This document shows positions 1 through 7,475 of a stretch of DNA of 31,754 nucleotides, piece after piece. The translations under genes and the position numbers were made by a program. Position 1 is the stretch's first letter. Every line of letters starts with the position of its first letter. The notes below the pieces were generated by a model. That model ran no database searches. It was not told where the DNA came from and was given only the letters and a program-made list of their open reading frames with translations. The stretch is from a virus: positions 1-31,754 of IMG/VR virus record IMGVR_UViG_3300020442_001809. One strand, written 5' to 3'.

Positions 1-1240
1 GTGTCTTGACACCAGAGAACCCAGAACCAACTTGCTGACCTGCACGCCCACGCATTGCAACCATCAACAGGTTCTCATACTCCAAGTCATAGAACAAGAT
101 GGATGCCACCTGGTCACCGATGTCATTGACCTCTGCCAAGACATGAGCATTGTTGTATGCCCTACCCACTTCCTCAATGATTGATGGGAAGATCATGGGT
201 TTGATTTCGTTGTCTCGGTAAACTCCGACAACTTTGTATGGGTATTCTGTGATATCAAAAACACAGAACGTGCTATAGTCTTTGCCTACGCCACGTGCAA
301 CGTCAACTGTGATGACGTACTCATGATTTTCACGTGGAGTCTCATACAAAGATAACTTCCCATTTCTCTTCACTGGGTCTTCATAGACCAGTGCTTTGAG
401 TTTTGATGCTGCAATCAGGGTGTCAACAGATCCAAGGAATTCGCACTCGAACTCGATCTTGAACTGTTGCTCTGATGTGTTGGCAATAGTTTGTTTCTTC
501 CACTTGGCGTCTCTGCCTGGTACCTCTGACCAGTGCACCTCAGTGGCAACATACTCATTCTTTCCACGCTCAGCGTCATGCCACATCCTGTAGAAGTGGT
601 TCATGCCGTGAGGCGTAGACACGATGATCACCTTGGTGGACTTACCAGATGAAATCGTGGGATACACAGATGCAAAGAAGTCATCTGCCAGGTGGTTTGC
701 AACGAACGCAAATTCGTCCAGGAAGATGATGTTGAAGGACATACCCCGAACAGCAGATGCTGAGGTGGATGCCGCGATGATCTTGGAACCGTTCTCCAGT
801 TCCATAGATCCTTTGTTCCACGCTACGATACCTTGCTGCATCCAACGCGGCAGGTTCTCGTACGCCAACTGTAGTCTGCCGAGGAGATCTCTAGCAGTAG
901 CCGCTTTGTTCGCGAGGATTCCGATATTGACGTTGTCGTTGAAGATTGCATAGTGGAGCAGGAACGATACAACAGTTGTTGACTTGCCCGTCTGCCTAGG
1001 CATTTTACAGATATTGAATCTGTTTTTATGGAAATTTTTGATAAGTTTCTTCTGAAACTTATACATGCTGAATGGAACGAGACCTTCGTCCACGTTCACA
1101 ATTTTGATGTGCTTCTCTGTAAAGTAAACAGGGTCGTTCTTACATCGAACGAACTCGATGATGTTTTCTTCAGTAAATTCTTGCTGAGTGTTTGCCTTTT
1201 TTAGATTAGGATTACCAAGATATACGTCACTGCCAGGCAT
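1..1240 (-). CDS. 17: Terminase large subunit gp17 (partial, C-terminus off window)
   Basis: ATPase-nuclease of the DNA packaging motor. It docks on the portal, pumps concatemeric DNA into the prohead and cuts it at headful. I translated 413 codons from the ATG at 1240, and the frame is open to the window edge. The Walker A variant is PRQTGKSTT (residues 81-89) and Walker B is IIFLDEFAF (171-179) with the D-E pair at 175-176. A coupling-type motif VSTPHG lies at 207-212. The RuvC-like nuclease domain begins near 305 with TVDVARG (Asp313) and continues with AEVNDIGD (369-376), which supplies the second acidic cluster. T4 gp17 is 610 residues, so roughly the last quarter is missing here. A strong ribosome site AAAGGAG sits just before the start, overlapping the end of the preceding gene. 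Identity is very sure from motifs and synteny with gp13-gp16. Confidence 0.96.
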   Translation of the reverse strand, partial: MPGSDVYLGNPNLKKANTQQEFTEENIIEFVRCKNDPVYFTEKHIKIVNVDEGLVPFSMYKFQKKLIKNFHKNRFNICKMPRQTGKSTTVVSFLLHYAIFNDNVNIGILANKAATARDLLGRLQLAYENLPRWMQQGIVAWNKGSMELENGSKIIAASTSASAVRGMSFNIIFLDEFAFVANHLADDFFASVYPTISSGKSTKVIIVSTPHGMNHFYRMWHDAERGKNEYVATEVHWSEVPGRDAKWKKQTIANTSEQQFKIEFECEFLGSVDTLIAASKLKALVYEDPVKRNGKLSLYETPRENHEYVITVDVARGVGKDYSTFCVFDITEYPYKVVGVYRDNEIKPMIFPSIIEEVGRAYNNAHVLAEVNDIGDQVASILFYDLEYENLLMVAMRGRAGQQVGSGFSGVKT

Positions 1241-1243
1241 AAA

Positions 1244-2026
1244 TTACACTCCTTTCGCTTCCGACATAAACTGTTTGAAGGTCTTCAACTCTGCGGATTC
1301 GGTCTTCCAACTAGACTTGCCGAAAGCAGCAGCAGTGTTTCCAACTGCGAATTTACCAATCTTTCCTGCAACCCCTGCGACCTTTCCAGCAACTCGTGCT
1401 GCCGCACCAACCTTGCCAGCAACTCGTTTCGCCTTGACATAATTTTTCTTTGCGGTGTAGTTAGTAGGACCACCAGTCTTTTTCTCAGGTGCTCTCCGGG
1501 CAAGTGCACCACCCTGGGCAACTCGGTCAGTGCCTGCACCAGAAGGAGGACGACGGTTGCCACCTGCTCCACTACCAGACAGTTTCTTTTGACCGCCTGA
1601 ACCAGAGGAGGAAGAAGAAGATGCACTAGGAAGTTTCTTCTGACCAGGAGTTACGTCCCGGACCTTCACCTTCTTCACACCCATATCTACTGCCTTACCT
1701 CCAGCAGAAGATACACGCTTGCTACCACCAGAGCCACCAACCTTATTAGACTGATTGCTCTGTGAATTGCTTTTGACAAGACCGCCGCGCTTGGCAAGTG
1801 CACTGGTACCTACCTCTTTCTTTCCTGATGGGGTGCTGGTAGTCGTACTCTTAGTGGGTTGAGGAGAACCAGACTTCTTGGCAGCACGCTCTTGTGCCTG
1901 CTTACGGACTCTTGCTGCCTTCTGAGCAGCACCAGGATTTTTCTTCTGGTAGTCGGCAAACTGGTCGTCCGACATTTTCGCGAACGCATCACCAGGTGCT
2001 TCGTATAGCGGTTTTTTGAACGACAT
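1244..2026 (-). CDS. Basic, low-complexity protein between the terminase genes
   Basis: 260 residues; I do not recognise a family. The protein is very rich in Lys, Arg, Ser, Gly and Ala and looks largely disordered. The N-terminal 50 residues are helical in character (MSDDQFADYQKKNPGAAQKA). Residues 50-165 are a Ser/Gly/Lys linker with a run of seven Ser and two GQKKL segments (129-132, 145-149). Residues 200-225 carry AGKV/AGKI repeats (RVAGKV, RVAGKVAGVAGKIGK), and the end, FKQFMSEAKGV, looks structured again. It starts 7 bases after gp16 and ends 3 bases before gp17, so it is part of the packaging operon. In T4, gp16 and gp17 are adjacent, so this is an extra gene. The strong positive charge suggests nucleic-acid contact (a packaging accessory or internal virion protein), but that is inference. 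Confidence 0.8.
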   Translation of the reverse strand: MSFKKPLYEAPGDAFAKMSDDQFADYQKKNPGAAQKAARVRKQAQERAAKKSGSPQPTKSTTTSTPSGKKEVGTSALAKRGGLVKSNSQSNQSNKVGGSGGSKRVSSAGGKAVDMGVKKVKVRDVTPGQKKLPSASSSSSSGSGGQKKLSGSGAGGNRRPPSGAGTDRVAQGGALARRAPEKKTGGPTNYTAKKNYVKAKRVAGKVGAAARVAGKVAGVAGKIGKFAVGNTAAAFGKSSWKTESAELKTFKQFMSEAKGV

Positions 2027-2033
2027 AGTGATG

Positions 2034-2441
2034 CTACTTGTCCGTGTTATTTAGGAGACCCTTCTTGATCATCTTCTGCAGTTCACTTGTGCTGCCCACA
2101 AACAGAGCGTTGTTAGTAACGTTCTTAGGACCTTCTTCTGCGTTCAGATCCTTCATCTTCTTCTGGAGGTCAACGATCTTATCGGTGACATCACCAACGT
2201 GCTTGATCAATTGACCAGCAACTTCATATGCTCTAGGATGTTGGGTATCCATGCAGACATCAAGGATACCGTTCACTGCTTCTTGTCCCTTCTCAACTAA
2301 GTTATAAAGTTGGGCACGAGAATACTCGTAATCTTTATCTGGATCTTCTGGTCTAGTTTGTTTGGAGATTGCTTTTGATTCTTTTACAATCTCCGATTTA
2401 GTTTCTAGTGCCTTATCAATAGCGTCGAAGTCTTGACTCAT
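2034..2441 (-). CDS. 16: Terminase small subunit gp16
   Basis: DNA-recognition subunit of the packaging terminase, which forms a ring that regulates gp17. The protein has 135 residues against 164 in T4 gp16. It is highly charged and predicted helical: the central part (about residues 40-100: YSRAQLYNLVEKGQEAVNGI, then a helix around IKHVGDVTDKIVDLQKKM) fits the coiled-coil oligomerisation core of the family. The assignment rests on this helical build, on size and on the exact gp15-gp16-(x)-gp17 position. The start codon overlaps the gp15 stop as ATGA, so translation is probably coupled. A late-promoter-like CTAAATAA lies inside its last codons and may drive the next two genes. Confidence 0.88.
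   Translation of the reverse strand: MSQDFDAIDKALETKSEIVKESKAISKQTRPEDPDKDYEYSRAQLYNLVEKGQEAVNGILDVCMDTQHPRAYEVAGQLIKHVGDVTDKIVDLQKKMKDLNAEEGPKNVTNNALFVGSTSELQKMIKKGLLNNTDK
2047..2054 (-). promoter_or_regulatory. Possible late promoter for 260-aa gene and gp17
   Basis: Minus-strand CTAAATAA lies inside the last codons of gp16, 20 bases before the 260-aa start. It has the same core as the better placed promoters, but it is within coding sequence, so the call is tentative. Confidence 0.4.
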
Positions 2442-3484
2442 GTATCAGTACCAGTGGTTGGACTAAACGATTTGCCATCTGCATCAAAGAATGATCTAGA
2501 TTCGCTGAAACCGAATGTATCCCCAAATTCAATTAGGTCATTATCTTGACTATTTACCAAATTGATCTTGTCACCACTTGCATGTTCACGGATAGCAGTG
2601 TTGTATGCACCCCGTTGAACAATCAAATTGTTGCCATCGATCTCCTTGATCCGCATGACTTCATTATTGATTTCAATGTAACCACCGACGCTATAGTTTG
2701 ATCCGTTCGTTACTCTGAGAAGAGTTTTTACTCGATCGAGGGCGGCAGAAGTTGTTCCCGTTCCGTCCGCATTATAGTCTTTGACGGCTTGAGGAACAAC
2801 GGTGTATCTCTGCTCCCTTGGAGCACGGATAGCGGTAGAATAATCCACCTGAACTTTTTTGATAATTCCATTTTCGTCCGTAGGTACTTCTTGGTAGAAA
2901 TACGTCTTCGCTACGAAATCAAGATCATATTGAATGAATCTGCGTGTTGAGAAATCACCCTCATACTCGTCTACGAACCCAACGTTCGTAAGGGTGAATG
3001 GAATGTCACGCTTCTCGTCCACTCCCTCCAGCATATTGATGGTCACGCTGTAGGAAGGTTGGAAAAATGGTAGAATCTGCTCAATGATTTGTAGTGCATC
3101 GTCTTGCAGTTTTGCTGCAAAACTCAGTCGGAATCCCACATCATATGGGACAGGCATAAACATCTTCTTGACTTTAGTTTTGTCTGCTGGTGACAGCATC
3201 GTAAACTTCTGGACAGGAGATGCTTTCCGAGATGCGTCGTAGACGTATGATGTCAACTGAAACGACAGTCGAGGAAGACTGATAGCGACGTTATCATCAA
3301 AGTTCGGTTGCTGTTCAATCCGTGCAAGGAACCGTTGGATAGGTCCATATGCAATGGGAACTTTGATTTGACTTATGCTCTTCCCATCGGTACCATACTT
3401 TTTGATGGTGATGTTATTGAACAGTGTACCGAAAGCAATTACGGTCTTCCGAATTGTTTCATTGTAAAAGTAATTGCCAACCAT
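2438..3484 (-). CDS. 15: Tail completion and sheath stabiliser gp15
   Basis: gp15 forms the hexameric ring that caps the tail tube and sheath and joins the tail to the head neck. The protein has 348 residues; T4 gp15 has 272. The beginning MVGNYFYNETIRKTVIAFGT parallels T4 gp15 (FYN..R.....G.LF.NI.IK). The block DALQIIEQILPFFQPSYSVT (about residues 127-146), followed by KRDIPFTL and STRRFIQYDLDF, reproduces the conserved core of the family. The extra length is at the C-terminus: a Ser/Thr-rich segment and a hint of a small added domain (YSVGGYIEINNEVMRIKEID). The start overlaps the gp14 stop as TAATG, and the stop overlaps the gp16 start as ATGA, so the three are translated as a unit. Confidence 0.95.
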   Translation of the reverse strand: MVGNYFYNETIRKTVIAFGTLFNNITIKKYGTDGKSISQIKVPIAYGPIQRFLARIEQQPNFDDNVAISLPRLSFQLTSYVYDASRKASPVQKFTMLSPADKTKVKKMFMPVPYDVGFRLSFAAKLQDDALQIIEQILPFFQPSYSVTINMLEGVDEKRDIPFTLTNVGFVDEYEGDFSTRRFIQYDLDFVAKTYFYQEVPTDENGIIKKVQVDYSTAIRAPREQRYTVVPQAVKDYNADGTGTTSAALDRVKTLLRVTNGSNYSVGGYIEINNEVMRIKEIDGNNLIVQRGAYNTAIREHASGDKINLVNSQDNDLIEFGDTFGFSESRSFFDADGKSFSPTTGTDT

Positions 3485-4872
3485 TACACTTCACCAAATG
3501 GGTTTTTCTCTGTAAAGTCTAAGATGCTATCTGCTTCGCTCTGAATAGTATCTCCCGAGTTATAGTCGGGAGCGAAGTCGTCATCGTTATAATCGACAGT
3601 ATTTAGACGATATGCACTTCCCTCGTTGTCAACGATAAGTTCTCCCACCTGGAAGTCACCACTGAGGTTACGTGCTTTGAGGGTAAGAGTCGGTGCATCC
3701 CAAGAGGTAACAAACGCAGTGCTGAGACTGGTTTGACCCTTGATAATTTCTCCGTAAGAGAACGTACCGATACCAATTGTGCCTGCAGCACCAACAGTGA
3801 TGGTGGGAGTAGTGCTGTATCCGACACCAGAGTCAGTGATACGAACCTCTCTGACCCGACCAAATACGTCAAGGACAGCATGTGCTCTTGCAACATGTCC
3901 ACCAGAAGGAGGATTCTCAACGACAATTTCTGGAGGCACAATGTAGTCTGCACCTACGTTGTTGAGGGTGATAGCACCAATACCACTGGTGGTGCTGATG
4001 GCAACATCCACCTTGGCACCACTACCCTTACCGTCCTCTGAGACAAACTGGACAGTGGGTGTCATGGTGTAACCAGTACCGGGATTAGTGATGTAGATCT
4101 CACTGATCCGAGTAGACCTCAACTGACTTGTTCCAGTTGACGTGGTGATTGCCACTGCCTCTGCAGTTGTTCCACCTGCCAGCGGAGGTGAAATCTTGAT
4201 AGTTGGTGCAGCAGTCCATCCACTGCCACCATTGAGAAGTTTGATGTAACGGACACCAGTTGCACGGGAGGTCACTGCCTGTGCTGTGGTGCCAACGTCC
4301 ATCAACTCGAATGTGGCGTTGTAACCAGCAGTCTTGAAGTCGTCATCAATGACATTGACTCCAGTCTGGATGACCTCATCCTCATACTCGAACGGTTCAA
4401 CCGTCAGAGTGTACGAATAGTTCTTACGTAGTTGATAGAAGTTACTGACATCATCAACATACTTGATCTCCATCAAGAGATCTCTGTATGGGAAGTACAG
4501 AAGATCACCTTCATATGGACGTGTGGGTGCATTTGTCAGTCCACGATGACCATCCATCAACGGTGTGATATAATTTAGATAGCGAGTTTGAGAGATGACA
4601 ATCTTCATCTCTGCGTTGGTACGAACTCCGAACTTAGTCAGCAGGTTATATCCAGCATCAAACCCTTCGTAAGATTCGATATACCCCTCAATAGGAAAAG
4701 ACTTAGTAAACTTTGAGGAAGATACCTCCCTCATAATAGTCTTTACGTTGACAAAAATACGAGGCATATAGATGAACTCTACCCCGTACATCGCGATCTG
4801 TTCGTTTACCAGATCTTGTACGAGGTCCTGCTCATTAGAAGTACCTTGCTGAAAGAAAGGATTTAGTGCCAT
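3484..4872 (-). CDS. 14: Neck protein gp14 with inserted GxGY repeats
   Basis: Head-completion neck protein that works with gp13 to close the filled head and receive the tail. The protein has 462 residues against 256 in T4. The N-terminal region (LVEDLI-like QDLVQDLVNEQIAMYGVEFI, then YMPRIFVN) aligns with T4 gp14. The terminal NPFGEV also fits. The extra residues (about 205-370) are four copies of a beta-type unit with the pattern hydrophobic strand, G-x-G-[YW], PPT-hydrophobic: LLNGGSGWTAAPTIKI, ITNPGTGYTMTPTVQF, LNNVGADYIVPPEIVV, ITDSGVGYSTTPTITV. The same unit recurs in gp8 and two other virion proteins in this window. The start overlaps the gp13 stop (TAATG). Confidence 0.93.
   Translation of the reverse strand: MALNPFFQQGTSNEQDLVQDLVNEQIAMYGVEFIYMPRIFVNVKTIMREVSSSKFTKSFPIEGYIESYEGFDAGYNLLTKFGVRTNAEMKIVISQTRYLNYITPLMDGHRGLTNAPTRPYEGDLLYFPYRDLLMEIKYVDDVSNFYQLRKNYSYTLTVEPFEYEDEVIQTGVNVIDDDFKTAGYNATFELMDVGTTAQAVTSRATGVRYIKLLNGGSGWTAAPTIKISPPLAGGTTAEAVAITTSTGTSQLRSTRISEIYITNPGTGYTMTPTVQFVSEDGKGSGAKVDVAISTTSGIGAITLNNVGADYIVPPEIVVENPPSGGHVARAHAVLDVFGRVREVRITDSGVGYSTTPTITVGAAGTIGIGTFSYGEIIKGQTSLSTAFVTSWDAPTLTLKARNLSGDFQVGELIVDNEGSAYRLNTVDYNDDDFAPDYNSGDTIQSEADSILDFTEKNPFGEV
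3599..3606 (-). promoter_or_regulatory. Weak candidate late promoter inside gp14
   Basis: Minus-strand CTAAATAC, identical to the elements at 7436 and 13063, lies 115 bases before the gp15 start within gp14 coding sequence. It could boost gp15-gp17 but may be chance. Confidence 0.25.
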
Positions 4873-5717
4873 TATCCAATAAGGTCAAGAGGAGGAAGTT
4901 CATACTCAAGCATCATCTTATCTTCAAGGTTTTGAATCTCCAGCATGGCGTCTTCATAGATCTGCCTTCCATTCAACTCAACACCACCAGGGAGTTTGAC
5001 TCCCTGGAACTTGATAAGATTCTGACCCCACTGCTTCTTGACTAGTGCAGTGAAGTATCTCTTCAAGAAGATGTCGTTGTATACCTTGGGGTAATCATCG
5101 GGGTTCAAAACCCTGTAGCAGCGGATGATGATGTAGTCATCTGCCTGCATGCTGTTACCATCAACATCCAGATAGAGTCGATTCTGTCTACGGTTGAATC
5201 GGATCTGTTTGTCAGGGTGGAGGATATGATCAAGGTCCTCAAGGTAACGCTTGGTCATTGTGTATCCCATCAGTTCCATTGAACTGAAGAAGTACACGTC
5301 ATTCAGCATCAACTGGTAGTTGATGTTGAACATGTTTGTGGAGATGAGACGATTGTCCAGTTTGTATACTCTTTCGACCCCAATAACAGCGTCCGGAATC
5401 TGGATGAAATTCTGGTTCTCCTCATAACTAAAGGTGGTAGTGCCAATTCCAGTAATATTTGCTGTAGCGGTACTGGTAGTGATACCAGTCGCTTTATCCT
5501 GAGCCCTAGCACGTGTAGCATCGAGGAAATCCTGAGTGATCTTATGCTTCAGGTACATCAATTCAACGCCATCCATGTGGCGGTTTTGATAAATCTGAAG
5601 GGCATCATCCATCAGATCTTCAATTTGCTCATCAGCAACATTGATTTCAAGAACCGGAGCACCAAGTTGACGCTTGGCGTAAGTAACTAACTCCTGTCTT
5701 GTAGATGGGTTTGCCAT
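4872..5717 (-). CDS. 13: Neck protein gp13
   Basis: Head-completion protein of the neck; it binds the portal after packaging and, with gp14, forms the platform for tail joining. The protein has 281 residues against 309 in T4. The start RQELVTYAKRQLGAPVLEIN (residues 6-25), followed by the acidic helix EQIEDLMDDALQIYQNRHMD, matches the T4 pattern of ELVKTYAERQLG and a DALEYW-type helix. The central IPDAVIGVERVYKLDN and the C-terminal KKQWGQNLIKFQGVKLPGG also have the look of the family. It is the first gene of the gp13-17 block, 22 bases after the fibre gene. A CTAAATAG late promoter overlapping the stop of that gene can drive the whole block. Confidence 0.94.
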   Translation of the reverse strand: MANPSTRQELVTYAKRQLGAPVLEINVADEQIEDLMDDALQIYQNRHMDGVELMYLKHKITQDFLDATRARAQDKATGITTSTATANITGIGTTTFSYEENQNFIQIPDAVIGVERVYKLDNRLISTNMFNINYQLMLNDVYFFSSMELMGYTMTKRYLEDLDHILHPDKQIRFNRRQNRLYLDVDGNSMQADDYIIIRCYRVLNPDDYPKVYNDIFLKRYFTALVKKQWGQNLIKFQGVKLPGGVELNGRQIYEDAMLEIQNLEDKMMLEYELPPLDLIG

Positions 5718-5735
5718 TTATTCAAGACTTTTTTT

Positions 5736-5743
5736 CTATTTAG
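5736..5743 (-). promoter_or_regulatory. T4-type late promoter for gp13-17 block
   Basis: Minus-strand CTAAATAG, close to the late consensus TATAAATA, lies 19 bases before the gp13 start. Its TAA triplet is also the stop codon of the preceding 544-aa gene. The same CTAAATA core occurs before several other minus-strand genes in this window. Confidence 0.6.
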
Positions 5744-7374
5744 TTACGTCTCACAACGACATCGATCTCGTCACCTGCAGTTGTGCCGTTGGTGAGAGTT
5801 ATACTGACACTTCCAAATGTCCAATCTGACGCTCGTAGCAGGACACCATTCAAGAATACCTGAGCGTTTTTGGTATTGATGTTTGCGTCAGTTGGAACGA
5901 AGGCGGTCTGTCCCTGGGTAGCAGTGAAGTGATCTTCTGATTGATCACCACAGATATCAACCTCGTCTCCCACTTTGCATCCTGTCCCAAGGACAACAGA
6001 TGCACCGCTACTGTAGTCTGTGGTTTTACGTAACTTTACTCCATTCAAAAATACTTTGAAGTTTTTCGATGCAGTATAGTCACCTGAGATTGTGAATACT
6101 GTCTGACCTTGTGTTGCAGTGAATGATTCTTGCTCAAGCGTATGACCATAATGAACTTGGAGAGCTACCTCATCACCTACTGTGGCACCACTAGTCAGAG
6201 TTACTGTGCTTGTAGATGAGACACTGAAGTCAGTATCTTTACGCTGACGAATACCGTTGATATATGCTTCTACGGTGAGTTGTGTGCTTCCGTCATTATG
6301 GGCATGGGGAGTGGAAAACGATGTCTGTCCCTGAGTGGCAGTTGTGACTCCAGATGCAATAGATGTAGCAGCACCAACTTGGAGGTTGGTAAGACCAGAT
6401 CCATCACCGGAAAATGAATTACCAGTGATAGTTCCTGATACATCAAGATCGCCAGTAACAGATGCACCACCTGCCAACGTAGCGGCACCATTGACAATCA
6501 AGGTGCCCATGGTCCAGACGTTGCCGGTATCCGTATCCACGGTAAACCGGTTGCTGCCGCTGGCGGTCTCAATAATAAACTCTTCGTTATCAGCTCTTAC
6601 TCTTAGAGTTTCGTAAACTCTGAGCTCGCCATTCTCAACGTTAGTGGGTCCGTAAAGATAACTTGTATCAATACGCTGGACCTTTAGAAGATTAGTTCCT
6701 GGATTGAATGTAAGTCCAGTGTGATCTACTTGTAAGGTATGATAGCTACCCCCATAATCATCGGGGTCTTTATCTGAAAAGAAGATATTGTAATCAACAT
6801 TATCATCCTCAGATTCATCAACATATACTCTGGTTGAACCAGTTGCAATACCAGTTACATCACCAGTTAGATTGCCGACAAATGTATCAGCATTGACCGT
6901 GGTTGCAGTGGTGACTCCAGTAACGTTTAGTTGGGAGACTGTTGCTTCACCACTGACCTTACCAAAACTACCAATACCAGCATAGAGTTTGCCAGTGTTG
7001 GGGTTGTAAGTAAGACCGTTAGTCTTTATCTTTTGATATCCAGTTCTATTATCAAGGAATCCAACGTGGTGCCACTGGTTACCACTATCAGTTGCAGTAT
7101 CTACCTTGTTTGCACCACTGGAGATACCAACAATGGTGTTGTCTACAGTGAGACTAGTTGCTTCAAGTGTGGTGATCGTAGAGATCCCACTAAGAATCGT
7201 CTCGGTACTTATTCCAACTTCACGTACAGTTACGCCTGCTCCAACACCAGCGGCAATGAAGACTTTGCCGTCTGCAGTGTTGATTGCAAACTCGCCTAAA
7301 GCAAGGCTATCGGGGTAATGGGGGACCTTCCCAGCAATCGCTGAGCGTTTGATCCTGATATTCGGGGATGACAT
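5740..7374 (-). CDS. Tail-fibre-like virion protein with three ATQGQT modules
   Basis: 544 residues; a probable receptor-binding or fibre/whisker protein. The N-terminal 50 residues (IRIKRSAIAGKVPHYPDSLA, then LGEFAINTADGKVFIA) resemble the N-terminal attachment domain seen in phage tropism-determinant and fibre proteins. The middle has fibre-type triplets such as GNLTGDVTG and SGDGSGLTNLQ. The last 210 residues are three consecutive modules that each start with ATQGQT[SVA]F, run through a strand pattern [VA][FY][LI]NG[VI][RKL]LR and close with a GDE[VI] strand. The same module occurs once in the 1430-aa fibre. It sits where T4 has wac (whisker) before gp13, but no fibritin coiled coil is obvious. 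Exact role is inferred. A CTAAATAC promoter and an inverted-repeat leader precede it. Confidence 0.85.
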   Translation of the reverse strand: MSSPNIRIKRSAIAGKVPHYPDSLALGEFAINTADGKVFIAAGVGAGVTVREVGISTETILSGISTITTLEATSLTVDNTIVGISSGANKVDTATDSGNQWHHVGFLDNRTGYQKIKTNGLTYNPNTGKLYAGIGSFGKVSGEATVSQLNVTGVTTATTVNADTFVGNLTGDVTGIATGSTRVYVDESEDDNVDYNIFFSDKDPDDYGGSYHTLQVDHTGLTFNPGTNLLKVQRIDTSYLYGPTNVENGELRVYETLRVRADNEEFIIETASGSNRFTVDTDTGNVWTMGTLIVNGAATLAGGASVTGDLDVSGTITGNSFSGDGSGLTNLQVGAATSIASGVTTATQGQTSFSTPHAHNDGSTQLTVEAYINGIRQRKDTDFSVSSTSTVTLTSGATVGDEVALQVHYGHTLEQESFTATQGQTVFTISGDYTASKNFKVFLNGVKLRKTTDYSSGASVVLGTGCKVGDEVDICGDQSEDHFTATQGQTAFVPTDANINTKNAQVFLNGVLLRASDWTFGSVSITLTNGTTAGDEIDVVVRRN

Positions 7375-7382
7375 TCACGCAG

Positions 7383-7438
7383 TCGCTATGTAGCGATCAT
7401 CTAATTGAACTGAGAGTATGTACTCTCGTATAAGAGTA
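7383..7438. promoter_or_regulatory. Inverted-repeat cluster in divergent intergenic region
   Basis: Three inverted repeats occur in 56 bases between two divergent genes. TCGCTA/TAGCGA is at 7383-7396. GAGAGTA/TACTCTC (7-base perfect arms, 2-base centre) is at 7412-7427. TACTCT/AGAGTA is at 7421-7438. The last two share the TACTCT arm, so only one hairpin can form at a time. On the minus strand this forms the leader of the 544-aa gene. It could be an operator or an RNA switch-like leader; the function is unproven. Confidence 0.5.
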
Positions 7439-7443
7439 TTTAG
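7436..7443 (-). promoter_or_regulatory. T4-type late promoter for 544-aa fibre gene
   Basis: Minus-strand CTAAATAC, 61 bases upstream of the 544-aa fibre start. It is identical to the sequence before the ferritin-like gene at 13063-13070. The predicted transcript begins inside the inverted-repeat cluster. Confidence 0.55.
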
Positions 7444-7444
7444 C

Positions 7445-7453
7445 TGTTATAAT
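7445..7453 (+). promoter_or_regulatory. Extended -10 promoter (TGtTATAAT)
   Basis: TG-T-TATAAT at 7445-7453 is a consensus extended -10 element, 22 bases before the plus-strand start at 7476. No good -35 lies 17 bases upstream, which is typical of extended -10 promoters. The following TTAG also matches the promoter at 8171-8199 (TTATAATTAG in both). A GGGGAAGG ribosome-site candidate follows at 7458-7465. Confidence 0.5.
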
Positions 7454-7475
7454 TAGTGGGGAAGGTTCCTATACT

